From Weissella confusa (GTDB taxonomy: Bacteria; Bacillota; Bacilli; Lactobacillales; Lactobacillaceae): a DNA stretch of 64,000 nt. Positions 1 to 17,225 of this stretch are shown piece by piece (the stretch's first letter is position 1; each line of letters starts with the position of its first letter). The translations under genes and the position numbers were made by a program. The notes beneath the pieces were generated by a model, which was not told where the DNA came from, searched no databases, and saw only the letters and a list, made by a program, of their open reading frames with translations. Location of the stretch: assembly GCA_014332815.1 (NCBI GenBank), contig JACSZT010000004.1, forward strand, positions 1 through 64,000. Direction: 5' to 3'.

Positions 1-1146
1 TGAAGTTGCTTGTGACACTGCCGCGCTGGCTGCCAATGATGACTCCATTGCAGCATCTGCCTCACGGCCACTGTTGATCATTGATTGTGCAGCTGAATTT
101 GCTGCAGCTGACGCTGCGGTTGAATCACTCACTGCCTTTGCTTCGTTTACTGAAGCATCTGTGGCCGTTGATTCTGCTACGTGTTGTCCGGCCTGGGTCG
201 CCTCAGCAACTGCGGCTGACTTTTGGTTGTTGAAGTCAGCTACACTATGATTATTCGTAGTCGTCTCTGATGCTACTGACGTAGCATAGTGTTGACCTTG
301 TTTAGCTTCGTCGGCTACAACTGATGAAGCAAGGGCTGAGTTAGCCAATGATTGCTCCATTGCAGCATCTGACTGACGAGCACTCTCATTTGCGAAAACT
401 GCAGTGTTGCTTACCACGTTCGTACTACCCATGCGAGAAGCCGCGACGTTACGAGATGCTGCATTTGCAATTGCGATAGCCGCCTTATCAGCTTCATCCG
501 TCAAAGATGCTACATCCGTTGCATTCTTAATGTTGTTGATAGCATTAACAACATTTTGATCATTCGCAACATGTTGTGCATTAGCTTCATTGTACTTCTT
601 TGGGTGGCGACCATTATCTGCATTTGCAGTTTGAGTAGCAGCACCGTTGTTTACACTAGCAGTCGCAACTGTTGCATTTGCAATCGGAGCAACCGCACCA
701 GCAGTTGTGTTAGCAACTGGTGTTGGCGTTCCTGCTACTGCATTCGCACTTGCTTGGTTGCCAGCGTTAACCACGCCAGCATTTACAACACGCTCATCAG
801 CATTAGCTGCGACATTTTCTTCTTCTTGTTGCTTACGACGCTTCCAGAAGAATAGGAAGAACAAAGCCAATACTGCAGCAACTAGTGCTGAAATCAATGA
901 CGTTATAAGTCCAGTGTGCTTGTTAGTCATTTGCGTATCATGCAATGACTTACTTCCTTCGGCAACTGCCTTTCGATCATGAATGGCAGGAAGTCTTCCA
1001 CAACGGTTTTGCACGTTTTTTGGGAATATGTAAAAAAAATAATAATTTCAGTTACTGTATCGGATATAAAAAAACAACCACCCTTGAAATATCAAGGGTG
1101 GTTGTTATCTTCAAAATCTCTAAATATCACAGAAGTCTAGCGATTA
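1..1146 (-). CDS. Surface adhesin 1, C-terminal part (cut by window edge)
   Basis: This is the C-terminal part of a large Ala/Ser/Asn-rich surface protein whose N-terminus lies outside the window. The minus frame is open from base 1 and is low in complexity, with many Ala-Ser-Ala and Val-Ala-Asn runs. One membrane span, with core ISALVAAVLALFFLFF, lies at about 845-905 and is followed by the basic run KRRKQQEEE. The restored protein ends with LLKDVQNAKDSWK and a stop at 1144-1146, just before a terminator. No LPxTG motif is visible, so anchoring is probably by the single span. Adhesins 2 and 3 downstream share this tail design. The binding target cannot be told from the sequence. Confidence 0.6.
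1073..1106 (-). terminator. Intrinsic terminator after adhesin 1
   Basis: On the minus strand the inverted repeat ACAACCACCCTTGA / TCAAGGGTGGTTGT closes on a short loop and is followed by seven T residues. It lies about 40 bases past the KDSWK stop of adhesin 1. Confidence 0.85.
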
Positions 1147-1194
1147 CTTCCAAGAATCCTTAGCGTTTTGAACGTCCTTCAACAATGATGATTG

Positions 1195-3166
1195 ATAGTC
1201 CACGGGTCACCCACTTCTTACCATCTTTGTACATCTTGAATCGAACTGTACGTTCCGTTTCATTTTGCGTCTTCTTGAACATAAGAAAACACCCCTTTTC
1301 TCTTTAACAATTCCTTTTGGCAAATACTGAACAGCAGGCACTCCGGTAATAGGTCTATCCCCGTCCGATATTTACTAATTAATTGTTTACGAACTACTGA
1401 AACTAGCCAGTTTGAAAATTCTTGATTATTTGAAAAATCAACCACTGCATTGTTCTTGGCAATATCAAGTACGCTTTGTGGCACATATTAAATTGATTTG
1501 CATCTTGTGCATGAGCAACTTCAATCGTTGCCAATTGCAAGCCAGTAGACATGACCGGTGCACCAACAATCAATGCAACTCCCCTTCTCAAACGTTGACG
1601 TTGAAATGCCTGAAAGGTTCATGCGCCAGAACATTTCTGCCGCGTTAGCCGGATTAAGGGCATTGGCTGCTGCAAAGACACCACTCAAATTAACAGTCGT
1701 TAAGTTAGGATTGGCTGCCAATGTTGCACCCAACTCACCTAAAGCCTTAAATGCAGCTTGTTGGTAAGCATAGTTATTCCACGCATTAACGAAAATACCA
1801 CCCACGCCGTATCCAGTTTCATTGGCAGAATTACTTTGACCATTAGTTTGAATCGTTGAAATCATCGCAGGATCATTTCCTGTTAGGTTTATGTTCTTAA
1901 CAGTCTGATTGATTTTTCCTTGAGCAATCCACATTGTGTAAATCAAAGTTGAATTAAAGTTGTTATTTGAAATGTCCAGTGAACTTACTGATGAACTCGA
2001 AGCTACACTTGAGCTATCTGCGGCACTTGAGACGTCTGAACTTGAAGCTGCGCTTGAACTTGCTGTTGAGCTTGAAGCTACACTTGAGCTATCTGCGGCG
2101 CTTGAGCTGGCGTCTGAACTTGAAGCTGCACTTGAACTTGCTGGCTTATCACCCTTACCAGTACTTGCACCATTATTAGAAGCTGCACTTGAACTTGCTG
2201 TTGAGCTTGAAGCTACACTTGAACTATCTGCGGCGCTTGAGCTGGCGTCTGAACTTGAAGCTGCACTTGAACTTGCTGTTGAACTTGAAGCCACACTTGA
2301 GCTACCTGACGCACTTGAGCTGGCGTCTGAACTTGAAGCCACATTTGAACTTGCTGATGAACTCGAAGCTACACTAGCATTTCCTTGATTAACGTCATTT
2401 GCGGTCGCTGTTGCTTGTGATGCCGTATCCACGTTTACCGTTGAATCAGATTCAACGCTTGAGCTATCAACTGCACTTGAGTCGGCGACGGAATTTGAAG
2501 CTGCGCTTGAACTTGCTGTTGAGCTTGAAGCTACACTTGAACTATCTGCGGCGCTTGAACTGGCGTCTGAACTGCCAGCATTAACTGGTGTTGCGACAAC
2601 TGATCCTGATGCTGGGGTAGCTGCGTTACCGGCCGTTGAACCCGTCACAGCAACATTGTTCACACCGTTAGTAGTAGTTCCAGTAACAGTTACATTTGTC
2701 AAAGGAACAACTGGCGTTACGCTGTTCGCATTGTTTGAATTAGTAGTTGCCAGACTATTATTGCTAATTGACAAACCTAGACGCTCGTTCATTTCTTCTT
2801 CCGTCTCCTTGCGACGACGCCAGAATACTAGGAACAAAGCAAGCAATCCACCGACAATTGCTGACATGATTGATGCAATCAAACCACTCTTATCTGACTT
2901 AAATTGTGTATCGTGAAGTGAAGACTTCGCACGGTTCAAGCCAAACTCGCTGTCTTGAATTTGCGCTGCTTAGTTACCCCTAATTATAGCGGGTTGTCCG
3001 ATTTTCCACGCTCAAAAAGACTTTTACAATCATGAAATATCTAGAAATTAAAAGAGGCTATCTGCTGCATAACAGATAGTCTCTTTGTATGTTATTTAAA
3101 AATATGGAAATTACTTCCAAGAATCCTTCAACTTATCAACTTCGCTTAGCAAAGCACCATCGTTGT

Positions 3167-3176
<10 letters not shown>
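1195..3176 (-). CDS. KxYKxGKxW-type surface adhesin 2 with leucine-rich-like and serine-rich regions
   Basis: This is a secreted, membrane-tethered surface protein. The start is ATG at 1280-1282 behind AAAGGGGTG. The signal peptide carries KMYKDGKKW, which matches the KxYKxGKxW class, and continues in the next piece (about 1495-1592) as VALIVGAPVMSTG with a likely cut after AHA. N to C, the pieces run SP (1195-1290, 1400-1592), leucine-rich-like segments such as LTTVNLSGVF and INLTGND (1600-1990), an Ala/Ser repeat region (1990-2600), a Val/Asn/Thr linker, one membrane span (about 2800-2890) followed by WRRRKETEEE, and a tail ending LSEVDKLKDSWK with a stop at 3111-3113. The frame slips near 1490, where one A seems to be missing. 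The architecture suggests adhesion; the ligand is unknown. Confidence 0.7.
1995..2580 (-). repeat. Serine/alanine coding repeats in adhesin 2
   Basis: The minus frame repeats units close to ASSSDASSSAADSSSVASSS, with DNA units of about 60 bases that are nearly identical at 2040-2110, 2170-2240 and 2230-2300. Such low-complexity stalks are typical of serine-rich surface proteins and vary in copy number. The antisense strand carries matching Leu/Glu-rich open frames, which are by-products of the repeat. Confidence 0.8.
3051..3088 (-). terminator. Intrinsic terminator after adhesin 2
   Basis: On the minus strand AAAGAGACTATCTG pairs with CAGATAGCCTCTTT and runs into T residues, just past the adhesin 2 stop at 3111. 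Confidence 0.8.
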
Positions 3177-8115
<4,939 letters not shown>

Positions 8116-9310
8116 CGTGTATCCATGATTGCCGCCAAGTCATCGTTCGTGATGATATCACTTGGAACGTAGTGAGATGAGGCAATAATCTTAGTTCCTT
8201 GCGTCATGTGTGGACCCCTTTCTTTCGTATCAGCAAAAACGCTCTTGTATATTTTACGCTATCTTCTGACATTTTGGTAATAAATTAGGAAAGACTAATA
8301 AAGAGTCAACCGCATGACCAACGCCGCCGTTGATGGTGCAAGACCATCTGGCGTAAACGTCGTCACAATAATCAATTCAATATCTTCAGGGTTCAAGTCG
8401 GTTTGCGCCAACGCCATGCGAGCTGCTTGCGTGGCCAAATCAGACGTATTCTCACCTTGCAATGAGATACGTCGTTCCTTGATACCCGTGTGTGCTTGAA
8501 TCCACTCGTCGTTACCGTCACCAAAGAAAACGGTTGATGTACGATCCGTGAAGTCCATCATCTTAGAGTTAACTTCGGCTGAAATCACCAAAGCATTCTT
8601 ATAAACTCCTGAACGAATAAACTTGTCGGCTGTACTCATACCAAAGACAAATCCTGAGCACGCAGTTGAAATGTCGTATGCCCAAGCCCCTTCGGCTTTC
8701 AAATTACGTTGAAAACGCACAACTTCTTCAAAGACTTGGCGTCCTTCTTGGTGGAAGGCATCTGTCTTTGGGTAATTGTCAGCTGCAATGCGTGACAATG
8801 GTTGAATGCGTCCTGAGTGAACGACTTCTGCATCACCAATCGTGTGCATCTCTTCGCCCTTCACAATTCCCTCGTCTTCTTCAGTCGCAACAAGGACCAT
8901 TGCGGCCGCGTCCAAACCAATCCCAATACCAGCTGAAGACGTGTTACCGTACTTTGTAATATTCGTGGCAAACTTGTCCATTGGTTGATCAATTGCCTCA
9001 GCAATTGCCTCGATAATACGCAAGTTTGCTTGGTGGGTGATGAAGTAATCAACATCATTTGGCGTCAAATCACGGTCAGCCAAGAAATTGGTAATGTGAT
9101 CAGGAATTACTATTTTAACAAACTTTCATGCAAACGGTGACATTTTTCAAAATAAAAAAGAACATGTGTGTTGCATCAACGCACATGTTCCATAACATTT
9201 ATATGCAAACTAGAATTCAAGCAGCAGACTTCCGTATGTAAATCCGGCACCGAAGCCCGTCAACAAGACGCGCTTTCCAGTCAAATCAGTTGCCTTGTTC
9301 AATTCATTAG
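8116..9310 (-). CDS. fabH: Beta-ketoacyl-ACP synthase III FabH
   Basis: FabH condenses acetyl-CoA with malonyl-ACP to start type II fatty acid synthesis. N to C, the pieces are 8116-8300 (start 8207, behind AAAGAAAGGGGTCC), 8301-8505 (DEWIQAHTGIKERR), 8506-8690 (nucleophile Cys in DISTACSGFVFGM), 8691-8900, 8901-9105 (His in FITHQANLRIIEA and Asn in GNTSSAGIGIGLD) and 9106-9310 (VLLTGFGAGFTYGSLLLEF, stop 9210-9212). The Cys-His-Asn triad is complete and the total length is normal, about 325 residues. No other fab genes are adjacent in the window, so fabH may stand alone here. Confidence 0.92.
9154..9192 (-). terminator. Intrinsic terminator after fabH
   Basis: On the minus strand GGAACATGTGCGTT and the ACACACATGTTC arm pair and run into TTTTTT, just past the fabH stop at 9210. 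Confidence 0.8.
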
Positions 9311-9473
9311 CCGTATAGGTTACGACACCACCACGGTCTGCGATGCCACGAATAGCATTCTGATAAGGGTAATTGCGCCAAACTTCGTAGAACTCTTTAA
9401 AATCCTTTGCTTCAAGAACGAACTGGTCAAGTTCACCCGTACGTAACTGGTCGAGTAATTCTTCATAGTTCAT
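9306..9473 (-). CDS. Small conserved-looking hypothetical protein
   Basis: This is the start of a small acidic protein that I do not recognise. The ATG at 9471-9473 follows a strong AGGAGGGGACAAAC ribosome site. The visible part has about 54 residues, begins MNYEELLDQLRTGELDQF and contains VWRNYPYQNAIRGIADRGG. Its last residues lie in the next piece to the right, where no clear continuation could be chosen. No membrane span or known motif is seen. It lies between fabH and the pts promoter region. Confidence 0.5.
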
Positions 9474-9544
9474 GTTTGTCCCCTCCTGTTCTAAATCAAC
9501 TGTACCTCTAGATTAAATAATTTCTTTAATACGGAATAGCTGAG

Positions 9545-9627
9545 TTAAAAACGCTTTCAAAACATCTTTCAACTAACCTTATGTAGTTAATTCTAGCAGG
9601 TATAACAAATATAAGCAAGCGCTTACA
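9545..9627 (-). promoter_or_regulatory. Promoter with two catabolite-responsive (cre) sites upstream of ptsH
   Basis: On the minus strand TTGCTT (9613-9618) and TAGAAT (9590-9595) are 17 bases apart. A cre-like box TGTAAGCGCTTGCTTA (9612-9627) covers the -35. A second one, TGAAAGCGTTTTTAA (9545-9559), lies downstream of the -10. This placement suggests CcpA control of the pts genes in the next pieces. Confidence 0.65.
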
Positions 9628-9674
9628 TTACCTTTTTCATAAGCCTTTCGTGAAGAATTCGTGAACTCTAAAAA

Positions 9675-10098
9675 CCGGCGATGGTTCTACTCAGCAGTAT
9701 TATCTTAACGTCAGCGTTTTGACCAACACCCAATGACATAACACCCATGATTGACTTCAAGTTAACGTCCTTGCCTTGGTATGACAAAGTTACGTTTGAT
9801 GAAAACTTTGAAGCTGCTTGTACCAACAAAGTTGCTGGACGTGCGTGGATACCAGTTTCTGCTACAATGTGAAATTCGCGTGATTCCATGGTGATAATCT
9901 GAGCTTGTATGCTTTTGCAATTGCAACACCGTTTGATGCCGCAATTCCCTTAATTTCTTTTGCCATCGCCGTCTTATCCCTCAAAGTAAATGTTCAAAAT
10001 ATTAATTATTAACTAAAATTAGTCAGTCAAACCTTCAGCTGACATCGTGTCTGCGATTGCAGCCAATGCTTCAGCTTCGTCATCACCTTCAGCTGAAG
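9675..10098 (-). CDS. ptsH: Phosphocarrier protein HPr
   Basis: HPr carries phosphate from enzyme I to the sugar-specific IIA proteins and is the Ser-46 phosphorylated cofactor of CcpA. The N-terminal piece (9675-9889, start 9889) has GIHARPAT with catalytic His-15 and [10 protein letters not shown] with Ser-46. The C-terminal piece (10019-10098) ends SAEGLTD with stop 10019-10021. Together they make the normal 88 or so residues. The first piece of ptsI lies physically between these two halves. In restored order ptsH and ptsI form the usual two-gene operon behind the cre-bearing promoter. Confidence 0.93.
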
Positions 10099-11880
10099 AC
10101 CCAAAAGTTCTGGATCTTCCAAAACCATGATGTGTGCCGTAAACACTTCAGCTTCTTCTTTCCCCATTGAAGTCGCTGCTTTGTCTCGAATTTGCTCCAA
10201 ATCTGTCTTAGATGCTAAAAAGGCCGCTGCTACGCGGTCCTTCTCAGCTTGAACATCGTCTACTGTACGAGTATCAAAAGACAAATCAGGATCAAGCAAT
10301 GCTGGGTTTGGCAATTCCTTACCCAACAAGTGACTCAAGACACGCTTCGTCACGTCACGAATATCCGCTGCACGCTCTGCCATGTATGGATTGTCATCAG
10401 CCATTGCCTCAAACATACCAATGTACATGTCCGTCGTTTCCTTCAAGGCGGCTTCCGCGTTTACGCTGTCACTGTCAATCTTGCCAGTGATACACATGTC
10501 GCCATCTTGAATTTCTTCAGTGGCAACCTTTGAACCTACGATAGCTGGGATTTCCAACGTACGAGCCATGATAGCTGCGTGCGCTGTGCGTCCACCAACG
10601 TTGGTGATGAATCCCTTAACGTATTGACGATCCAATTGTGCTGTATCTGAAGGCGTCATATCCTTCGCAACAATCACAACTTCTTCCTTGAGACCTTCCA
10701 AGTCCTTAGGCGTACCGATGTTGGCACCAACCAAGAACTCCTTGCCATCAGCAGATACAGACTTTTCGTTCTTCAACGTTGCCCATTCTGCCTTTTGAGC
10801 GGCATACTTGTCACCCTTGGCACGGTATGTTGTGATTTGGTCTTCAGATGGATCGACGATTGCAACACCGTCAAGACCATCCAAGATGAGTTCAGGAAGT
10901 GGCAAGTAAGGCAAGTACTTGTCACCACCGATGTCCATCGTACGAACCGTAACTGGCTTACCATTCATACCTTCAAGGACCTTCTTGTAGGCTTCGAATT
11001 GCTCATCTTCAGTAGGCAATTCCTTTGAATCCATGTACAAGAATTCCGTACGGTACAAACCAATTCCTTCTGAACCGTTATCCACAAGTTCTTGCAACTT
11101 AGCCTTCTCTTCGTTGAAGATATCGCGCGCTGCACGGAACTCTGGCAACGTTGCCACCATTGGGAACATAATCCACAAATCACCGTAAACTGATGCACGC
11201 AACAAGGCACGCAATTGCGTACGGAAGATGTCATCACGATCCAATGAGATACGGATGGCACGGTAACCCAAGAATGGGTTTTCCTGAATTGATGGGTTGT
11301 ATGGTTGATACAAGTATGAAATCTTATCGTTTCCACGGTCAGCGGCCATTGAGTAACCAATCAAGTCGTTCGTTCCGATTGAGAAGAAGTCAACTTCTTG
11401 GGCGAACTTGTCAGCCAATACGGCTGCAGCTGGCACTTCAATCATGATTCCTAACTTAATGTCATCAGCTACTGGCACACCAGTTTCAGCCATCTTCGTC
11501 GTATCCAAACGCTTCATCAATGAACGTGTTTGCAAAACTGACGTTGCAGACATTGAGAATTCATCCAAGCCCATACCGACCAAAACTGGTACGGCAATTG
11601 GGTCACCCGCCATTTCACCACACATTGCAGCAAACTTGCCGTACTTGTGTGCTGAATCAATCACGTTCTTGATCAAACGCATTGGGTAATTTATTCATTT
11701 TCCAGTTTCCAACTACAATTGGTCGTCTGCTCATAGCTTCCCCCAAAAAAATTTTAATTACAAAAGGCGTGCCACCGAGCGGTCGCACGCCTTTCTTATT
11801 CATTACTCAGCTGGAACAGCTTCTTGAACCAACTTGATAACTTCTTCGTTCGTCTCAGCATCCAAGGCCTTGTCAGCCAG
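9893..11880 (-). CDS. ptsI: Phosphoenolpyruvate-protein phosphotransferase (enzyme I)
   Basis: Enzyme I takes phosphate from PEP and passes it to HPr. The N-terminal piece is 9893-9966 (ATG 9964-9966, [20 protein letters not shown]). The rest follows left to right from 10099: the HPr-binding helical domain (10099-10450), the phospho-His loop [11 protein letters not shown] (about 10570-10600), then the PEP-binding barrel with [46 protein letters not shown] and [10 protein letters not shown] (up to 11690). The C-terminus [14 protein letters not shown] ends at stop 11805-11807. The length is about 575 residues, normal for the family. A terminator follows. Confidence 0.94.
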
Positions 11881-12690
11881 ATGCCGCTGGGCTAGTTTCG
11901 CCTGTATAGGCACCACGATCTTCCCAGTACACGTTTTCAGCACCAATACAGATTGGCGTGCTTCGTGCTGCGTAAACCATCGCATCCAACAGGACATCTT
12001 GTCCAGCTAGCACAGTATCGACCCCCTCGTACTGCACTAGCATTGGGCCAACTTCCCTAATATACGCAGCTGCTTCGTCAACCACTTGATTAACAATCCA
12101 GTGAGCATGATCGTTACTTGATTCTAGTTGCACTGCTTCATCAATCGCAATAATTGGCATCAAACCATTTCGCAACGTCGCCAACGTTTTCAAGTTCACC
12201 ATTTCATCAGTTTCCCGGAAATAGTTACGTCGTTCAGAGTGACCGATGATGACCATTTTGATACCCAAATCAGCTATCACAGACCCACCATACAAAATAC
12301 GTAGGTTATCTGCCACATCTTGATTAAACATGTCCGCAACTGTTTGACGAATAATCCACAGACTCTTTTGCGCAATTTCTGGACTCATCGCCTGACCTGA
12401 ACCAATTGCAGCAGTTGGTTCATATGCCAACATAACATTCGCCATATCAGCTTCCGTCACACCCTTTAATGACATTATCAACTCTACACTGATAGTATAT
12501 CGGGCAACTTCGACAAAACTACGATGCTTTTATGCGTCTTTTCGCAACGTTCTTTTGGCTTGTTGTGCAAGACTAACTAACTCAATAAACGTTGATGCAT
12601 CCAAGGCTGCATCCCCAACAAGGACACCATCAATATCAGGTTGTGACAAGATGTCATACACATTCGTTGGCTCTGATTCGTTCACCGCAT
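11685..12690 (-). CDS. tpiA: Triosephosphate isomerase
   Basis: TpiA interconverts dihydroxyacetone phosphate and glyceraldehyde 3-phosphate in glycolysis. The start is ATG 11731-11733 behind GGGGGAAGCT, giving [15 protein letters not shown] with the substrate-binding Asn and Lys. N to C, the following pieces hold [17 protein letters not shown] (11881-12050), a helical segment (12050-12180), catalytic His in VIIGHSERR (12180-12290), catalytic Glu in [12 protein letters not shown] with RILYGGSV (12290-12480), and [20 protein letters not shown] ending KRTLRKDA, stop 12531-12533. All catalytic residues are present. It is unusual only in lying directly behind ptsI. Confidence 0.93.
11763..11794 (-). 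terminator. Intrinsic terminator after ptsI
   Basis: AAAGGCGTGCGACC pairs with GGTGGCACGCCTTTT on the minus strand. It lies just past the ptsI stop and before the tpiA start at 11733. Confidence 0.85.
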
Positions 12691-12982
12691 AGCGGACCTT
12701 GCGACCACCTGCGTTGTGTGATCCCAAAATCATGCCTTCTGCTTCACCGTTAATTTCATTCAAAATGAATGACTCCCCTGACGTTAGGTAGACCTTTACA
12801 AAGCTACCATCAGACAAAATCTTTTCCATGAACTTAAACATGTGTCGATATCCCCCTATTACATATACTAATCCAGCACCACGACTTCTGAAAGCTCAAA
12901 CACTGAAGATGGTTCAGGTACGGCCGACGATTTAATAAATTCTGAAGTTACGCCAGATACTGATATTTCAAGAGTCGAAAAA
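12685..12982 (-). CDS. Small hypothetical protein (about 90 residues)
   Basis: I do not recognise this small protein. The start is ATG at 12839-12841 behind AGGGGGATATC. The first piece (12685-12841) reads MFKFMEKILSDGSFVKVYL and ends near GGRKVRYAV. The second (12868-12982) reads TLEISVSGVTSEFIKSS and ends VFELSEVVVLD at stop 12868-12870. The two pieces join into a beta-rich, acidic, soluble-looking protein with no membrane span. A bidirectional terminator follows. The join is inferred from frame and position. Confidence 0.5.
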
Positions 12983-12999
12983 TCCTAATCCAGTCAATC

Positions 13000-13035
13000 A
13001 AAAAGCACGTCTCATTTTACTGAGACGTGCTTTTT
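13000..13035. terminator. Bidirectional hairpin terminator
   Basis: The arms AAAAAGCACGTCTCA and TGAGACGTGCTTTTT are perfect, with an A tract on one side and a T tract on the other. It sits between the small protein on the minus strand and the plus-strand Ser-rich gene, so it probably serves both. Confidence 0.85.
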
Positions 13036-13036
13036 G

Positions 13037-13720
13037 TGTTTACCAGTGTTCGCGAACAGCTGCGATTACACACCTAGCAGCATCATTTCAGCGGCAGCAA
13101 GCGCAACTCCAACAATTAACTCGGGCGTCACACAAGAATCTGCGCTTAGTTCGATAACTCAGCTAAGTTCTTCAGAATCTAGCGCAACATCAACTAGTGG
13201 CAACTCTTCTGTCACAACTACAACCAGTTCGACTTCTTCAGATTCATCAGAAGTATCTTCTAGCTCATCTTTTAACGATAAATTAATCGCTGCCGGTATT
13301 AATCCGGTTGAGCCAGCTAGTTACATTGATTCGATGTCAAACACAGATAGCCAAACAAGCAATCCAACAATAGCTAGAACAAGTCGCTTTGTCCGTGCAG
13401 AATCAAACGAAGACGCTATCCTGGCACAATCAGAAGATACTACGCCTGTTTTTGAATCAACTATTAAGCAGACCAACGAGGAGGAGGTTACGTTTATGAA
13501 TAAACTAAAATTTTCAATACTAGGATTGATTGGTCTAATCATTGCAGTGCCAATTTATCTATTTAGCGCCTCTTACGCAATGAGCTGGTTTTCTCCGGAA
13601 GACAGGCCCCAAAATCCAGTTCATCAGTCCGAACGCGTTTCAGCATCATTGGCTAGCATTCTTTATCTGGGAATATCCCTTGTCATATATTGTAACATAA
13701 TTCACACGTTATGTTGCATT
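13037..13720 (+). CDS. Serine-rich membrane or secreted protein (pieces on the opposite strand)
   Basis: A gene read here on the plus strand, so its restored direction is opposite to its neighbours and its first piece is the rightmost. The right piece (about 13490-13700) has GGAGGAGGTTACGTTT before ATG 13497 and encodes MNKLKFSILGLIGLIIAVP, a clear membrane segment or signal anchor. The middle piece (13280-13490) is hydrophilic, with INPVEPASYIDSMSN. The left piece (13037-13280) is Ser/Thr-rich. I do not recognise a family. A small surface or membrane protein is likely, and the joins are uncertain because the composition is low in complexity. Confidence 0.4.
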
Positions 13721-13754
13721 TAATCGGCTTTCTTGCTTTTTGTTTGAACCGTCT

Positions 13755-13769
13755 GTGAAACGCTTATCG
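13755..13769. promoter_or_regulatory. Candidate cre site upstream of eno
   Basis: GTGAAACGCTTATCG resembles the CcpA cre consensus TGWAANCGNTNWCA with a mismatch in the second half. It lies in the roughly 120-base AT-rich gap before enolase, where a promoter is expected. The piece borders here blur its true distance to the start codon. Confidence 0.35.
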
Positions 13770-13845
13770 TTACCCTGAAGCAACTATTCCGTTTTACGTT
13801 TGTTACATCCCCGACTGTTATGTCATGCAATGTTGTGTAGACTTA

Positions 13846-16815
<2,970 letters not shown>

Positions 16816-17225
16816 GACGTAACCAATGTAACTGCCAAAATAATCAACACACCAACGACAATCATCGCTGTCAACAATACGTTGTACATGTGGGCGCCCT
16901 CCTCTTCATTTTCGTTTAAACGAATTACCCCAGCCCTGGGGTTTTATACCTAACTAGCATACCATAGGAACCGGCCACTCTCAACAAAAAACGAGATATT
17001 CGAATTTCGAACATCTCGTGAATTTTTGGGTCATAGCGCTGTTAGTGTTTAGTGTGAAGAAAGGTAAACTAGTGCCAATCCCAAAATAAACCAGATAGCT
17101 CCAAGAATAGCCGTGATTCGTTGCATCACTGCCTCGAACCCACGTGCCTTTTGCGTTGCGAACAAATCTCCGCCACCACCTGACAAGGCTGACAAAGCAT
17201 CTTGTTGCTTCGATGGTTGCATCAA
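16816..17225 (-). CDS. secG: Preprotein translocase subunit SecG
   Basis: SecG is the small accessory subunit of the SecYEG channel. The start is ATG 16887-16889 behind GAGGAGGGCGCCCAC, and the first piece reads MYNVLLTAMIVVGVLIILAV, the first span. The second piece (about 17045-17225) reads LSGGGGDLFATQKARGFE, the Gly-rich family hallmark, followed by the second span ITAILGAIWFILGLALVYL, stop 17049-17051. The length is about 78 residues, as expected. rnr and smpB follow, the classic secG-rnr-smpB order of Firmicutes. Confidence 0.92.
16985..17020 (-). terminator. Intrinsic terminator after secG
   Basis: ACGAGATGTTCGAA pairs with TTCGAATATCTCGT on the minus strand and runs into TTTTTT. The secG stop is at 17049. 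Confidence 0.85.

Noticed and set aside
1960-2580. Plus-strand Leu/Glu-rich and Leu/Arg-rich open frames
   Set aside because: They are antisense shadows of the Ser/Ala coding repeats of adhesin 2, with no ribosome sites or family resemblance.
1995-2580. CRISPR-like repeat array
   Set aside because: The units have no unique spacers of constant length and encode an in-frame Ser/Ala stalk.
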